A stretch of 64,000 bases of DNA from Rhodobacteraceae bacterium M385 (GCA_025141835.1 CP081102.1:3472001-3536000), one strand, 5' to 3'; positions 53,401 through 61,530 are shown, counted from the first letter of the stretch. Made by a program: numbers and translations. The notes: generated by a model from the sequence alone, not told the origin.

Positions 53401-53892
53401 TTCATCGGCGAAGCGCCCCAACTGCTCGGTGGCCACGGGGCCGGTGATGACAACGTCGGTGACCCGGTCAAACCAATTCCCTCGCCTGATCGAGCCTTCG
53501 TCGGCATCGTCGGGAAGATCCGTGACCGCATCGAGGGCTTGTTGAACCTCATCAGCGGCACGGGACATGTCCCAGCCCGGGTCGAACTCCAAGGTGATCG
53601 TTGCGCGCCCTTCGCGGGACGAGGCGGACGTTCCCGCGACGCCCGGCACCAGAAGCAAGGCCGGTTCCAGCACCGCGACGATGGCGGTATCGACATCTTC
53701 GGCCCCTGCCCCGTCCCATGTCGTGACAATCGTGATGTCGTCCGAAACCACATCGGGGAAGAACTGCGCCCGCATCTGAGGCAGAGCCGCAAGGCCTGCC
53801 ACGACCATCATCACCAAGACAAGATTTGCCGCCGTTCGATGCCGGGTAAAGTAGCTTAGGATGCCGCCAGCCGAAGGGGGAAGATTGCGCAT
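50497..53892 (-). CDS. RND efflux transporter, AcrB-like inner-membrane pump
   Basis: A 1131-residue RND permease with 12 helices: one N-terminal (about 15-33), a first periplasmic domain, helices 2-6 (about 340-540), a second periplasmic domain, and helices 7-12. Characteristic stretches are TWDGAGAEDVDTAIVAVLEP (porter domain), ITLGIVVDDAIVVGEHADY with the helix-4 Asp-Asp pair, and GMTGIIINDSIVLVTTVDEY. It is slightly longer than AcrB and resembles the proteobacterial multidrug branch; substrate unknown. The adaptor gene ends 1 base upstream. No outer-membrane channel gene is adjacent, so a TolC from elsewhere is needed. Confidence 0.94.
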   Translation of the reverse strand: MRNLPPSAGGILSYFTRHRTAANLVLVMMVVAGLAALPQMRAQFFPDVVSDDITIVTTWDGAGAEDVDTAIVAVLEPALLLVPGVAGTSASSREGRATITLEFDPGWDMSRAADEVQQALDAVTDLPDDADEGSIRRGNWFDRVTDVVITGPVATEQLGRFADEFVTRLFEAGVTNTTIRGVAAPETLVIVPSANLIRYDVSMAEIASVIADAADTAPAGDVDAANARVRTGSEARSAEQIAALTLRTNDDGSVLTIADVAVIEVNGIDRDRAYFVGEDPAIVIRVNRSEAGDALAIQADVERVAAALEATLPTGTQIDLINTRAEAISGRLNILLDNALMGLGLVIALLFLFLNARTAFWVAMGIPVAMTAAIALMFIAGITINMISLFALIITLGIVVDDAIVVGEHADYRARHLGEPPVVAAENAARRMAAPVFSATLTTVLAFTGLVAVGGRFGDLISDIPFTVIVVLLASLVECFLILPNHMSHALAHSAQSHWYDLPSRVVNGGFDWMKRVLFRPLMRFVVWARYPVIAGVIVLLSTQTAQFIRGDVIFRFFSAPETGSVTANFAMVDGASREDSLQQMLEMQRAAEAVGAAFEAEHGVNPLAYVLAEIGGNSGRQLGGTENKSTDLLGALSIELISADLRPYSSFAFASAMQDEVRQLPLTETLAFRGGRGGPGGDAIDVQIFGASTDVLKSASQALQSALAVFAEVSGLEDSMAYDREELLLELTPQGEALGFQIANLGRTLRNRLGGVEAATYPDGPRTASIRVELPDGELTADFLDRTLLRSDSGQYVPLADIVTVATRQGFSTIQRENGVRLISVMGDLSEDDPARAEAVMAELREVIIPQIEESFGVATRLSGLAEDEDAFLTDAMTGFILCLIGIYLVLAWIFASWARPLVVMSIIPFGLVGTIFGHVAWDVPLSMFTVVGLIGMTGIIINDSIVLVTTVDEYAEKRGLFPAIVDGACDRLRPVLLTTLTTVLGLMPLLWETSQDAQFLKPTVITLVYGLGFGMVIVLLVVPALLAIGQDVGQQMRGFRRALHARAHSPATTFAFCALTLATAAIFSVTLGAFIAQGAMWRPLAPYASSAPMAFGVFILTTAVLCAIGLILSLIATTLRKPRKRAASA

Positions 53893-53893
53893 A

Positions 53894-55363
53894 TCAGCTG
53901 CCCATCCGCGCTTCGAGGCGGTTGACCATGCGGGTTGGCACCTCTTCCTCGGCCAGTTGGCGCAGCATCCTTTCGCGGACATCGGCGGGGATAAAGCCGT
54001 TGCTTTCCACAAAGGCAATCAGGCGGGCGCGGCGGTCTGGATCGAGGGCGATGGTATCAGGCACCTCGGGGGCGTCAGCGGCGTCGGGGCGGATCGGGTT
54101 CACGCGGATGCCCGCCCCCAGAACCGGTGTACGCGCCAGCACCACATCGCGGCCTTGCAACGGGCCTGCACCCTGTTCACCGCGAATAAGGACCGTGTCG
54201 CCTTGGCGGCTCATCAAAGTGACATCGACCGCCTCTAGCACATTGTCTTCGCCCAAAAGCAGGATTTGCCCGTCGGACCCAAGGGCAGCCGCGGGCAGGC
54301 GTGCCACGCGGGGCAAGGTCGGCTCGTCCACCTCTACCCGTACGAAATCCCCCACGCGCAGGCCCCTTGGCATCTCAAGGCGGGCGAACAGCAGACGACC
54401 TGATTGTCCTTCCTCTACCGCGCCGCTTTCACGGGTCAGAGTGGCACTGGCCTGCACATCCAGACCAAAGACATCCAAAATCACGCGCACCGGGCGTTGG
54501 GTCAACGCGCCTTCCTCATTCAGAAGGCGGATATATTGCGCGGTCGAGATCCTGAAAGCGACCTCAAGCGCATCGGCGTCGATCAGCGCGGCAAGGCGTT
54601 CGTTGCGGTTCACCAAGCGGCCTGAGGCGGCGTCCACTTCGGTCAACACGCCGCTAAACTCTGCCCGCAGCTCCGTTTGCGCCAAGCGCCGCTCGGCCTC
54701 GGCCAAGGCGATCCGACGGCGGTCCAGCGCCGTATCGGCGTTATCGACCCGCGCCTCTGCCACCGCTAAGGCGCGGCGTTGCGACAGGATTTGCTGACGC
54801 GCCGTGGCATCGGCCAGTTCCGCCGTTTCCACCGCGGCGGCAGAGCCTACGCCACGCTCCAGCAAATCGCTGGCCCGGATCAAGGCGCGGCTGCGAATTT
54901 CAGCCTGCATCCGCGCGGCGGCGACCTCTTCCTCGGCCAGTTCCAAGGCGCGGGTCGCTTCTGCCAGTTCATTCTCGGCATCACGCAGATCGGTGGCCGC
55001 TGTGTCACGGGCGGATTGCGCTTCCGCCGGATCAATCCGCAGCAAAAGCTGCCCTGCGGTGACAGCGCCGCCTTCTTCAAACCCATCGGCCAGCTCGATC
55101 ACCGTGCCTTCAGCGGGCGCGCGAAGTTCCAACGTGCGTCGCGATCTGATTTCGCCAAAGGCTGTCAGGATCGGGGTTTCCTCCCCAAACACCAAGGGGG
55201 CCACCTCTGCCGCAAAGACCCGTTCACGCGACGGAGGGGGGCGCCCCTCATCCGCCCAGCGGGTCTGCAATGCGCCGTAGGTAATGCTGCCGGCCAATGC
55301 GAAAAGGCCCACCGTGCAGGCCGTCAGGAAAAGACCGATCAAAGCACGAGTGAGAAACCGCAT
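53894..55363 (-). CDS. RND efflux periplasmic adaptor (HlyD/AcrA family)
   Basis: A 489-residue membrane fusion protein. One N-terminal helix (about 6-30) acts as anchor or signal. A lipoyl half-motif (LRAPAEGTVIELADGFEEGG), a long coiled hairpin rich in Ala/Glu (about 115-225), the second lipoyl half (AEFSGVLTEVDAASGRLVNR), and a beta-barrel and proximal domain follow. The tail after about 430 is unusual in being long and Asp/Arg-rich. It would link the RND pump to an outer-membrane channel. Confidence 0.92.
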   Translation of the reverse strand: MRFLTRALIGLFLTACTVGLFALAGSITYGALQTRWADEGRPPPSRERVFAAEVAPLVFGEETPILTAFGEIRSRRTLELRAPAEGTVIELADGFEEGGAVTAGQLLLRIDPAEAQSARDTAATDLRDAENELAEATRALELAEEEVAAARMQAEIRSRALIRASDLLERGVGSAAAVETAELADATARQQILSQRRALAVAEARVDNADTALDRRRIALAEAERRLAQTELRAEFSGVLTEVDAASGRLVNRNERLAALIDADALEVAFRISTAQYIRLLNEEGALTQRPVRVILDVFGLDVQASATLTRESGAVEEGQSGRLLFARLEMPRGLRVGDFVRVEVDEPTLPRVARLPAAALGSDGQILLLGEDNVLEAVDVTLMSRQGDTVLIRGEQGAGPLQGRDVVLARTPVLGAGIRVNPIRPDAADAPEVPDTIALDPDRRARLIAFVESNGFIPADVRERMLRQLAEEEVPTRMVNRLEARMGS

Positions 55364-55421
55364 TTACTATCCTTGAATTTAAAAAACTGTCGCAACCCAC
55401 GGCGCAACCAAGAGGTCCGCA

Positions 55422-55964
55422 TCACTTGCGCCGCTTATGTTCATCTAGTCTTGGCATAATCTCAACAAAGTTGCAGGGACGATGCCGATAGTCGAGTTGC
55501 TTCACAAGAATTTCATCCCAAGCATCCGCGCAAGCCCCCCGGCTTCCCGGCAATGCGAACAAATAGGTGCCGTTCGACACGCCGCCCGTGGCCCGCGATT
55601 GCACCGCCGATGTGCCGATTTTTGCCATGGATACATGGGTGAATACGGTGCCAAAGGCCTCGATTTCTTTCTCGTAGACGTCCCGGTGCGCCTCAACGGT
55701 CACATCGCGCCCGGTCAATCCGGTGCCGCCTGTGGTCAGGATCACGTCAATCTGTGGGTCCGCGCACCATTCGCGCAACTGCTCGGCAATTGCGGCGCGG
55801 TCATCACGCAGCATCTGGCGAGCGGCCAAGCGGTGGCCCGCCTCCGTCAGCCGTTGCGCCAGTAAATCGCCCGAAGTGTCCTCGGCCAAGGTGCGCGTAT
55901 CGCTAACGGCAAGAACAGCGATACGGCAGGCGATGAAATCACGGGAAAGATCAAGGTTCGACAT
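55422..55964 (-). CDS. moaB: Molybdenum cofactor biosynthesis protein MoaB
   Basis: A 180-residue MoaB. The molybdopterin-binding core has AVLAVSDTRTLAEDTSGDLL, ILTTGGTGLTGRDVT and LFALPGSRGACADAWDEIL. The T-G-G-T-G motif binds molybdopterin. In other bacteria the homologous MoaB/MogA step adenylylates molybdopterin before metal insertion. The ATG at 55964 starts at the normal family N-terminus; the longer frame back to 56222 overlaps the udg gene and is rejected. It follows udg by 79 bases. Confidence 0.93.
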   Translation of the reverse strand: MSNLDLSRDFIACRIAVLAVSDTRTLAEDTSGDLLAQRLTEAGHRLAARQMLRDDRAAIAEQLREWCADPQIDVILTTGGTGLTGRDVTVEAHRDVYEKEIEAFGTVFTHVSMAKIGTSAVQSRATGGVSNGTYLFALPGSRGACADAWDEILVKQLDYRHRPCNFVEIMPRLDEHKRRK

Positions 55965-56043
55965 CAGAGATCCATGGTCAGTAAGGGGTCGGAACGGCCA
56001 TCTGCGAGGAGGCCTAGAATAGGCCGAGGAGGGCAGGTTACCC

Positions 56044-56838
56044 TCACGCCAGCCGCGCCTTGATCGCCAGAAGATCTGCCCAAGCCTCTCGCTTGGCGGC
56101 GGGGTTGCGTAGCAAAAATCCGGGCCGATACATCGGCAGAGCTGGCGTTCCAGCCACCTCTGCCCAATTTCCGCGCATCCGCGACACACCACGCCGCCCC
56201 AACAGGCCCGCGCAGGCATCATTGCCCATCACCACAAGGACATCGGGCGCGACCAGCGCGATATGGCGCTGTATGAACGGGGCCATCATCGCCAGTTCTT
56301 CGGGCGCCGGCTCTCGATTCTGGGGCGGGCGCCACGGCAGGATGTTGGCGACGTAGACGCCCTCCGCCCCTTCTTTCGCACGGTCCAGACCGATGGCCGC
56401 GAACATCTTGTCAAACAGCGCACCCTCTGCACCGACAAAGGGTTTGCCTTGCGTATCTTCGTCACGGGTTGGGGCCTCTCCCACCACCATCACGCGGGCC
56501 GAGGGGGCGCCTTCCCCAAACACAAGGTTGCGTGCGCCGCGCCTCAACTGGCAATGCTCGAACCCGGCCATGGCCGTTTGCAACGCCTCCAAGGTGTCTG
56601 CGGCTTCCGCCATCTGCCGGGCAATGGCCACGGCATCGACCTTGGGCGCGGCCTGCCTTGCGAGCGCGGCGGGCGTCGGGGCACCGGTGGGGGCTTTGCG
56701 CCCCTCGGGCTTGGGCATGGCGACGGGGGCGGGCAGATCGAAGCGGTCAAGCGGATCGTCCAGCATCGCTTCATCCGCGCCCAGTTCCACCTGCCACTCC
56801 AACGCGGCAAGCGAATCCCAATAGCCCCAGCTGTCCAT
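56044..56838 (-). CDS. Uracil-DNA glycosylase, family 4-like, divergent active site and Fe-S ligands
   Basis: A 264-residue protein with an N-terminal extension of about 90 residues and a UDG domain. Motif GEAPTRDED (120-128) matches the family-4 GEPG/GEAP water-activating motif. The second motif, normally H-P-(S/A), reads MYRPGFLLRNP, with Arg238 in place of His. Of the four Cys that bind the [4Fe-4S] cluster in family 4, only one is kept (HCQLRRGARN; the others align with Arg, Trp in LPWRPP, and Met in AMMAPF). The start may be 56838, 56856 or 56913; I use 56838 because it is nearest the conserved WDSLAALEWQVELGADEA. Confidence 0.82.
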   Translation of the reverse strand: MDSWGYWDSLAALEWQVELGADEAMLDDPLDRFDLPAPVAMPKPEGRKAPTGAPTPAALARQAAPKVDAVAIARQMAEAADTLEALQTAMAGFEHCQLRRGARNLVFGEGAPSARVMVVGEAPTRDEDTQGKPFVGAEGALFDKMFAAIGLDRAKEGAEGVYVANILPWRPPQNREPAPEELAMMAPFIQRHIALVAPDVLVVMGNDACAGLLGRRGVSRMRGNWAEVAGTPALPMYRPGFLLRNPAAKREAWADLLAIKARLA

Positions 56839-56911
56839 GTTATGCGCATCCAACATGATGCCTAGGCTATTCGGGATTGGCAGCGGCGGAAAGGGGGCGC
56901 ATATCTTAGCC

Positions 56912-57364
56912 ATGCGCCTATTGACCGTGACCGCCCATTACGCTGGCACCCCGGACGCCGTTTTCGCCGACGCGCTAAGCTTTGACGCTTTGCACCGCGA
57001 TCTGCGGGGGTTGGTAGATTACCACGGCATGCCCCGTGGCACCGTCTTTGAGGGGCAATCCTACAGCTTCACCCCCGTCCTTTGGACCTTCCTGCGGATG
57101 CCCGAGACACGCGTGACCTGCACCCGCATTGACCCCATCGCCCGCGTTTGCGAGTTGACTACTGTTCAAGCGCCTGACGCGCCGAGCGCCCGCTACACAA
57201 CCCACATCACGCCCGACAGCGGCGGGAGCCTTTGGACCGACCGGATCGAGCTTCCGGGCCCGCCGCCGGGTAGAATCATCGGGGCGCTGACCCGCCATAT
57301 CCACAAGGCAAGCCATCGCCGCCGCCGGGGGCGCAATGTCTCTATCTCCGTGGAAACGCTCTGA
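56912..57364 (+). CDS. SRPBCC family protein (first of a tandem pair)
   Basis: A 150-residue protein with a helix-grip layout: RLLTVTAHYAGTPDAVFADA, a middle of strands (TVFEGQSYSFTPVLWTFLRM, TRVTCTRIDPIARV) and a C-terminal helix ending in Arg-rich HKASHRRRRG. It is divergent from udg. It aligns along its length with the next gene (shared R-(L/I)-L-T-V, the mid Y-x-G-(M/L)-P, R-(I/L)-D-P), showing a tandem duplication. The ligand is unknown. Confidence 0.8.
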   Translation: MRLLTVTAHYAGTPDAVFADALSFDALHRDLRGLVDYHGMPRGTVFEGQSYSFTPVLWTFLRMPETRVTCTRIDPIARVCELTTVQAPDAPSARYTTHITPDSGGSLWTDRIELPGPPPGRIIGALTRHIHKASHRRRRGRNVSISVETL

Positions 57365-57480
57365 CAACGCTGCGATTCTATCGTTTTAGGTAGGCCGGAT
57401 CGGCAACGCCCCGGCTCTATATGCCCCGCGCCCGCTGCGTCTTCTTGCCAGCGCCGCCACCGCTCTGCCAAGCACGGCCC

Positions 57481-57939
57481 ATGAAAACAGCTCGCATCCT
57501 CACCGTCTCCGCCTTTTACCCGCGCGCGGCGGATCAGGTGTTTTCCGAAGCCATCAGCATTCCGGGCATGGTCGCGGCGACCCGCGGCCTTGCCACCTAC
57601 CAGGGCCTGCCGGACGGCGCTTTTGAGGCGAACGAGAGCTATCAAACCTACGTCACGGTTTGGGGCTGGATGCATAACCCGCAATACAAGATCCATGTGG
57701 AGCGCCTCGACCCAGCGGAACGGATCATGCAGTCGCGCGAACAGGGTCGAGCGATCCGCCAATGGGACCACACGCTCACCGTCACGCCGACCGAGGGCGG
57801 CGCGATTTGGGCCGATCGGATCGTCGTCGATAGTGGGCTGCTGACCGGCTACATGGTGCGCGTCGGCCGCCACCTTTACAAATACCGCCACCAGATGCGG
57901 AACGCGGACAGGATTACCGCCACAATCACCCGGCCCTAA
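57481..57939 (+). CDS. SRPBCC family protein (second of a tandem pair)
   Basis: A 152-residue paralogue of the preceding gene: RILTVSAFYPRAADQVFSEA, YQGLPDGAFEANESYQTYVT, VERLDPAERIMQSREQGRAI. The strand-rich SRPBCC pattern is kept. I start at 57481 (MKTARILTVS), which matches the start of the paralogue; a frame back to 57421 adds a Cys/Pro-rich leader. It ends 57 bases before pyrB. Confidence 0.8.
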   Translation: MKTARILTVSAFYPRAADQVFSEAISIPGMVAATRGLATYQGLPDGAFEANESYQTYVTVWGWMHNPQYKIHVERLDPAERIMQSREQGRAIRQWDHTLTVTPTEGGAIWADRIVVDSGLLTGYMVRVGRHLYKYRHQMRNADRITATITRP

Positions 57940-57996
57940 TACTTGCCGCCTCGCCCATGCCCCCCCTATAAGCGGACAAACCAAAAGGGCGTGCCG

Positions 57997-58941
57997 ATGA
58001 CATTCAACAAGCAACATCTTCTGGGCATTGAAGAGCTGTCTCAGCTGGAAATCACCACATTGCTTGATCGTGCCGACCTCCATGCTGAGGCCGAGCGGGG
58101 CGCGCGCGACCATGGTGCGCCGCTCAAGGGGCTTACCCAGATCAATATGTTCTTCGAGAACTCGACCCGCACCCAAGCTAGCTTCGAGATCGCCGGAAAG
58201 CGCCTTGGGGCCGATGTAATGAACATGGCAATGCAGACCAGCAGCGTGAAGAAGGGCGAAACGCTGATCGACACCGCCCTGACCCTGAACGCCATGCACC
58301 CGGATCTTCTGGTTGTGCGCCATCCGCATTCCGGCGCGGTGAAGCTGCTGGCCGACAAGGTGAATTGTGCGGTGCTGAACGCGGGCGACGGCCGCCACGA
58401 ACACCCAACGCAGGCGCTTCTGGATGCGCTGACGATCCGCCGCGCCAAGGGGCGGTTGCATCGCCTGAACATCGCCATTTGTGGCGACATCGCCCATAGC
58501 CGGGTGGCGCGGTCCAACATCATGCTTCTGGGCAAGATGGAAAACCGCATTCGCCTTATCGGCCCGCCTACTCTGATGCCTTCGGGCGTGCGTGATTGGG
58601 GGGTAGAGGTCTATGACGATATGGAAACCGGCCTTGCAGGCTGCGACGTTGTGATGATGCTTCGCCTGCAAAAAGAGCGCATGGACGGCGCGTTTATCCC
58701 GTCAGAGCGGGAATACTACCACCGCTTCGGCCTCGACGCCGCCAAGCTGAGCGTGGCCAAGGATGACGCTATCATCATGCACCCCGGCCCAATGAACCGG
58801 GGCGTCGAGATTGACGGACTTCTGGCCGATGACATCAACCGATCCGTGATTCAGGAGCAGGTCGAAATGGGGGTTGCCGTGCGTATGGCCGCAATGGAAA
58901 TCCTCGCTGAAAACCTCCGCGAGCGGAGGGCGGCAGCATGA
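57997..58941 (+). CDS. pyrB: Aspartate carbamoyltransferase catalytic subunit
   Basis: A 314-residue ATCase catalytic chain, joining carbamoyl phosphate and aspartate in pyrimidine synthesis. The carbamoyl-phosphate site is FENSTRTQ (53-60), with HPTQALLD (from 136) and the aspartate-site region HPGPMNRGVEI. It is followed, with a 4-base overlap, by a membrane protein gene and then by a dihydroorotase-like gene, the arrangement in which ATCase is often assembled with an inactive dihydroorotase homologue. Confidence 0.96.
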   Translation: MTFNKQHLLGIEELSQLEITTLLDRADLHAEAERGARDHGAPLKGLTQINMFFENSTRTQASFEIAGKRLGADVMNMAMQTSSVKKGETLIDTALTLNAMHPDLLVVRHPHSGAVKLLADKVNCAVLNAGDGRHEHPTQALLDALTIRRAKGRLHRLNIAICGDIAHSRVARSNIMLLGKMENRIRLIGPPTLMPSGVRDWGVEVYDDMETGLAGCDVVMMLRLQKERMDGAFIPSEREYYHRFGLDAAKLSVAKDDAIIMHPGPMNRGVEIDGLLADDINRSVIQEQVEMGVAVRMAAMEILAENLRERRAAA

Positions 58942-59444
58942 GCATGCTTCACGTTTTCGCCCTGAATGAGCCGGTCGCGGTTTCTCATACGCACCTCACA
59001 CGCCAGAAGGGGGAGGTGGCCGTTCTGCCGCCCCTGGCCGACTGGCTTGGAGTCGAGGCGATCGACACCGATGAAATCGAGCTGTTTGCCATCAACGACC
59101 TAAGCGATATGGCGCTGAGCGATTATATCCGCCTTGCCTTCGCCCCCGAAGCTGCCATTCCCACAGCCACGGTGACGCGCCTTGATGCCTTGGACGGGGC
59201 CGTTTTGCTGGTGCCCGACAAGGCGCTTTCCGCTGCGGCCACGCCCGGCCCGAAAGCCAACTTGATCGCCAGCCTCGCCTTGGCGCGGGCCGATCACGGG
59301 GCGGACTTGCCAAAAGCAAAGGTCACGCCCCTGCCCACCGCCGCGCCCCCGGCCCGCCACGAGGTGGGTCCACCTCTTGCGCTTTATGCGTTGATCGGGA
59401 TGGCCATTCTGGCGGCGCTCATTTTCTTTGTGGGGTGGTCTTGA
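58938..59444 (+). CDS. Conserved hypothetical protein with C-terminal membrane anchor
   Basis: A 168-residue protein between pyrB and the dihydroorotase-like gene, overlapping pyrB by 4 bases. The N-terminal 120 residues are soluble (VAVLPPLADWLGVEAIDTDE, AVLLVPDKALSAAATPGPKA), and one C-terminal helix (about 147-166, LALYALIGMAILAALIFFVGW) forms a tail anchor. I recognise no family. Its fixed place in a pyr operon suggests a link to pyrimidine metabolism or to anchoring an enzyme complex; this is inference. Confidence 0.72.
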   Translation: MSMLHVFALNEPVAVSHTHLTRQKGEVAVLPPLADWLGVEAIDTDEIELFAINDLSDMALSDYIRLAFAPEAAIPTATVTRLDALDGAVLLVPDKALSAAATPGPKANLIASLALARADHGADLPKAKVTPLPTAAPPARHEVGPPLALYALIGMAILAALIFFVGWS

Positions 59445-59502
59445 TGGGCGCACTTGCACACACACTGGCACACTCTCTGGCACAGCACGGCAGGCACGTT
59501 TT

Positions 59503-60771
59503 ATGACCAATGCGCTTTTTCACAACGCCCGGTTGATTGACCCCGAGGCGGGGACAGAAACGCTCGGTTGGGTACGGATCGAAGACGGCTTGATTGCCGA
59601 GATCGGTGAAGGCACGCGCGCTGGCGGGATTGACTGCGGCGGGCTTTGCCTTGCGCCCGGGATCGTGGATGTTGGCGTGAAAGTGGGCGAACCCGGCGAG
59701 CGCCACAAAGAAAGCTTCCGCACCGCAGGACTTGCCGCCGCCGCCGGTGGCGTGACCACCATGGTGACCCGCCCCGACACGACCACCGCGATTGACACCC
59801 CCGAAGTGCTGGACTTCGTGACCCGCCGGGGCCGCGATCATTCGGCCGTGCGCGTGGCCCCCATGGCCGCGCTGACCCGAGGCCGCGAGGGTCGTGAAAT
59901 GGTCGAGATCGGCTTTCTACGCGATGCCGGTGCGGTGGCCTTTACCGATGGCGATGCGGTGACCGAGAACACCAAAGTGCTCAGCCGCTGCATGACCTAT
60001 GCGCGGTCCCTAGGGGCGTTGATTGTCGGGCACCCGCAGGAGCCTATGCTCAGCCACGGGGCGGCTGTGACCTCGGGCAAATTCGCCTCTCTGCGGGGGT
60101 TGCCGGCGGTGTCTCCGATGGCCGAACGCATGGGGCTGGAGCGTGACCTTGCATTGGTGGAGATGACAGGCGTGGCCTATCACGCGGATCAGATATCGAC
60201 CGCCGCGGCCCTTCCCGCGCTGGCACGCGCCAAGGCCGGGCTGGACGTAACGGCGGGCGTGTCGATCCACCACCTGACGTTGAACGAATTTGACGTAGCG
60301 GACTACCGGACGTTCTTTAAGCTGAAGCCGCCTCTGCGCTCCGAGGATGATCGCCAAGCGATGGTGGAGGCCGTGCGCGACGGCACGATTGATATCATCT
60401 GCTCCATGCACACGCCTCAGGACGAAGAAAGCAAGCGCCTGCCGTTTGAAGTCGCGGCCTCGGGCGCGGTGGGGTTGGAAACTCTTTTGCCCGCCGCCAT
60501 GCGGCTGGTGCATTCAGGGCAATTGACCCTGCCAGAGCTGTTCCGCGCCTTGTCCTTCAACCCCGCGCGGCGGTTTGGGCAACCCACAGGCCGGATGGCG
60601 GTGGGCGCGCCTGCGGATTTGATCTTGTTCGATCCCGACATGCCATTCCAACTGGACCGGACGACGTTGCAATCGAAATCCAAGAATACGCCGTTTGATG
60701 CGGCGCGGATGCAGGGCCGGGTGCTGCGCACCCTTGTGGGCGGCGAAACCGTGTTTGAGGCAAGCAAATGA
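59503..60771 (+). CDS. pyrC: Dihydroorotase-like protein (PyrC' / PyrX type, metal ligands absent)
   Basis: A 422-residue amidohydrolase-fold protein of the dihydroorotase family. The usual metal motif D-x-H-x-H-x-R after the first strand reads DVGVKVGEP (Asp56 to Pro64), so both His ligands are missing (Gly58, Lys60). The late D-H-x-P-H segment reads SMHTPQDEESK. The remaining fold is well kept (SIHHLTLNEFDVADYRTFFK, AVGLETLLPAAMRL, FNPARRFG). In Pseudomonas such inactive homologues (PyrC'/PyrX) are structural partners of ATCase, which fits pyrB two genes upstream. A catalytic dihydroorotase should exist elsewhere. I start at 59503. Confidence 0.87.
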   Translation: MTNALFHNARLIDPEAGTETLGWVRIEDGLIAEIGEGTRAGGIDCGGLCLAPGIVDVGVKVGEPGERHKESFRTAGLAAAAGGVTTMVTRPDTTTAIDTPEVLDFVTRRGRDHSAVRVAPMAALTRGREGREMVEIGFLRDAGAVAFTDGDAVTENTKVLSRCMTYARSLGALIVGHPQEPMLSHGAAVTSGKFASLRGLPAVSPMAERMGLERDLALVEMTGVAYHADQISTAAALPALARAKAGLDVTAGVSIHHLTLNEFDVADYRTFFKLKPPLRSEDDRQAMVEAVRDGTIDIICSMHTPQDEESKRLPFEVAASGAVGLETLLPAAMRLVHSGQLTLPELFRALSFNPARRFGQPTGRMAVGAPADLILFDPDMPFQLDRTTLQSKSKNTPFDAARMQGRVLRTLVGGETVFEASK

Positions 60772-61379
60772 TCCCGATGATCGAAACCGCATTGCCCCTC
60801 CTCGGGCTTACAGCCCTCCTCGCATATTTATTGGGGTCGGTACCGTTTGGCATTGTGATGGCGCGGCTTTTTGGATTGGGGGATTTGCGCAGTGTCGGTT
60901 CGGGCAATATCGGGGCGACGAACGTTCTGCGCACCGGTAACAAGCCCGCCGCCTTCCTGACTTTGGTTCTGGATGCCGGAAAGGGGGCGATTGCGGTTTT
61001 GGTGGCGCGGTTCTTGGTCGGGGAAGATGCGGCGCAACTCGCTGGTTTCGCCGCATTTTTGGGCCATTGCTTCCCAGTTTTCCTGGGCTTCAGGGGCGGC
61101 AAAGGGGTGGCGACGTTTTTGGGCACGTTGCTGGCCCTGGCCTGGCCCATCGGGGTCGCCGCCTGTGCCACTTGGGCGGTGACCGCTGGTTTGTTCCGCA
61201 TCTCGTCGCTCGCGGCGCTGGTGGCGGCGGCGCTAAGCCCGTTGGCGGCTTGGGCATTAGGTTTCCCAACGGCGACTTTGTTCTGCCTTGCGTTGGCTGT
61301 ACTGATCTTCATTCGGCACCACGCCAACATCATCCGCCTTGTGAACGGGCAAGAGCCACGTATTGGCAAGAAAACCTGA
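60768..61379 (+). CDS. plsY: Glycerol-3-phosphate acyltransferase PlsY
   Basis: A 203-residue membrane acyltransferase that uses acyl-phosphate to make lysophosphatidic acid at the inner membrane. The three conserved loops are visible: LGSVPFGIVMARLFGLGDLR with SVGSGNIGATNVLR, then GHCFPVFLGFRGGKGVAT, and IRHHANIIRLVNGQEPR. The ATG overlaps the stop of the pyrC-like gene (ATGA), so it is in the same operon. Confidence 0.95.
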   Translation: MIPMIETALPLLGLTALLAYLLGSVPFGIVMARLFGLGDLRSVGSGNIGATNVLRTGNKPAAFLTLVLDAGKGAIAVLVARFLVGEDAAQLAGFAAFLGHCFPVFLGFRGGKGVATFLGTLLALAWPIGVAACATWAVTAGLFRISSLAALVAAALSPLAAWALGFPTATLFCLALAVLIFIRHHANIIRLVNGQEPRIGKKT

Positions 61380-61530
61380 GACTTACGGGTTTCCTTACCG
61401 TTAGGTAAATTTCGTTGATTTTGTGGGCCCCTCACGCGATTGTGTGCTGGAACGAGGGCCACAATGCGCCTTTGCGTCCCAAACGCGCCTTCGTCACAAA
61501 GATAAGTTCGGACCCTGAAAGGACACCCCT

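Noticed and set aside
57193..58671. A 492-codon open frame on the minus strand across the second SRPBCC gene and pyrB
   Set aside because: It is antisense to clearly identified genes and lacks domain structure or a ribosome-binding site.
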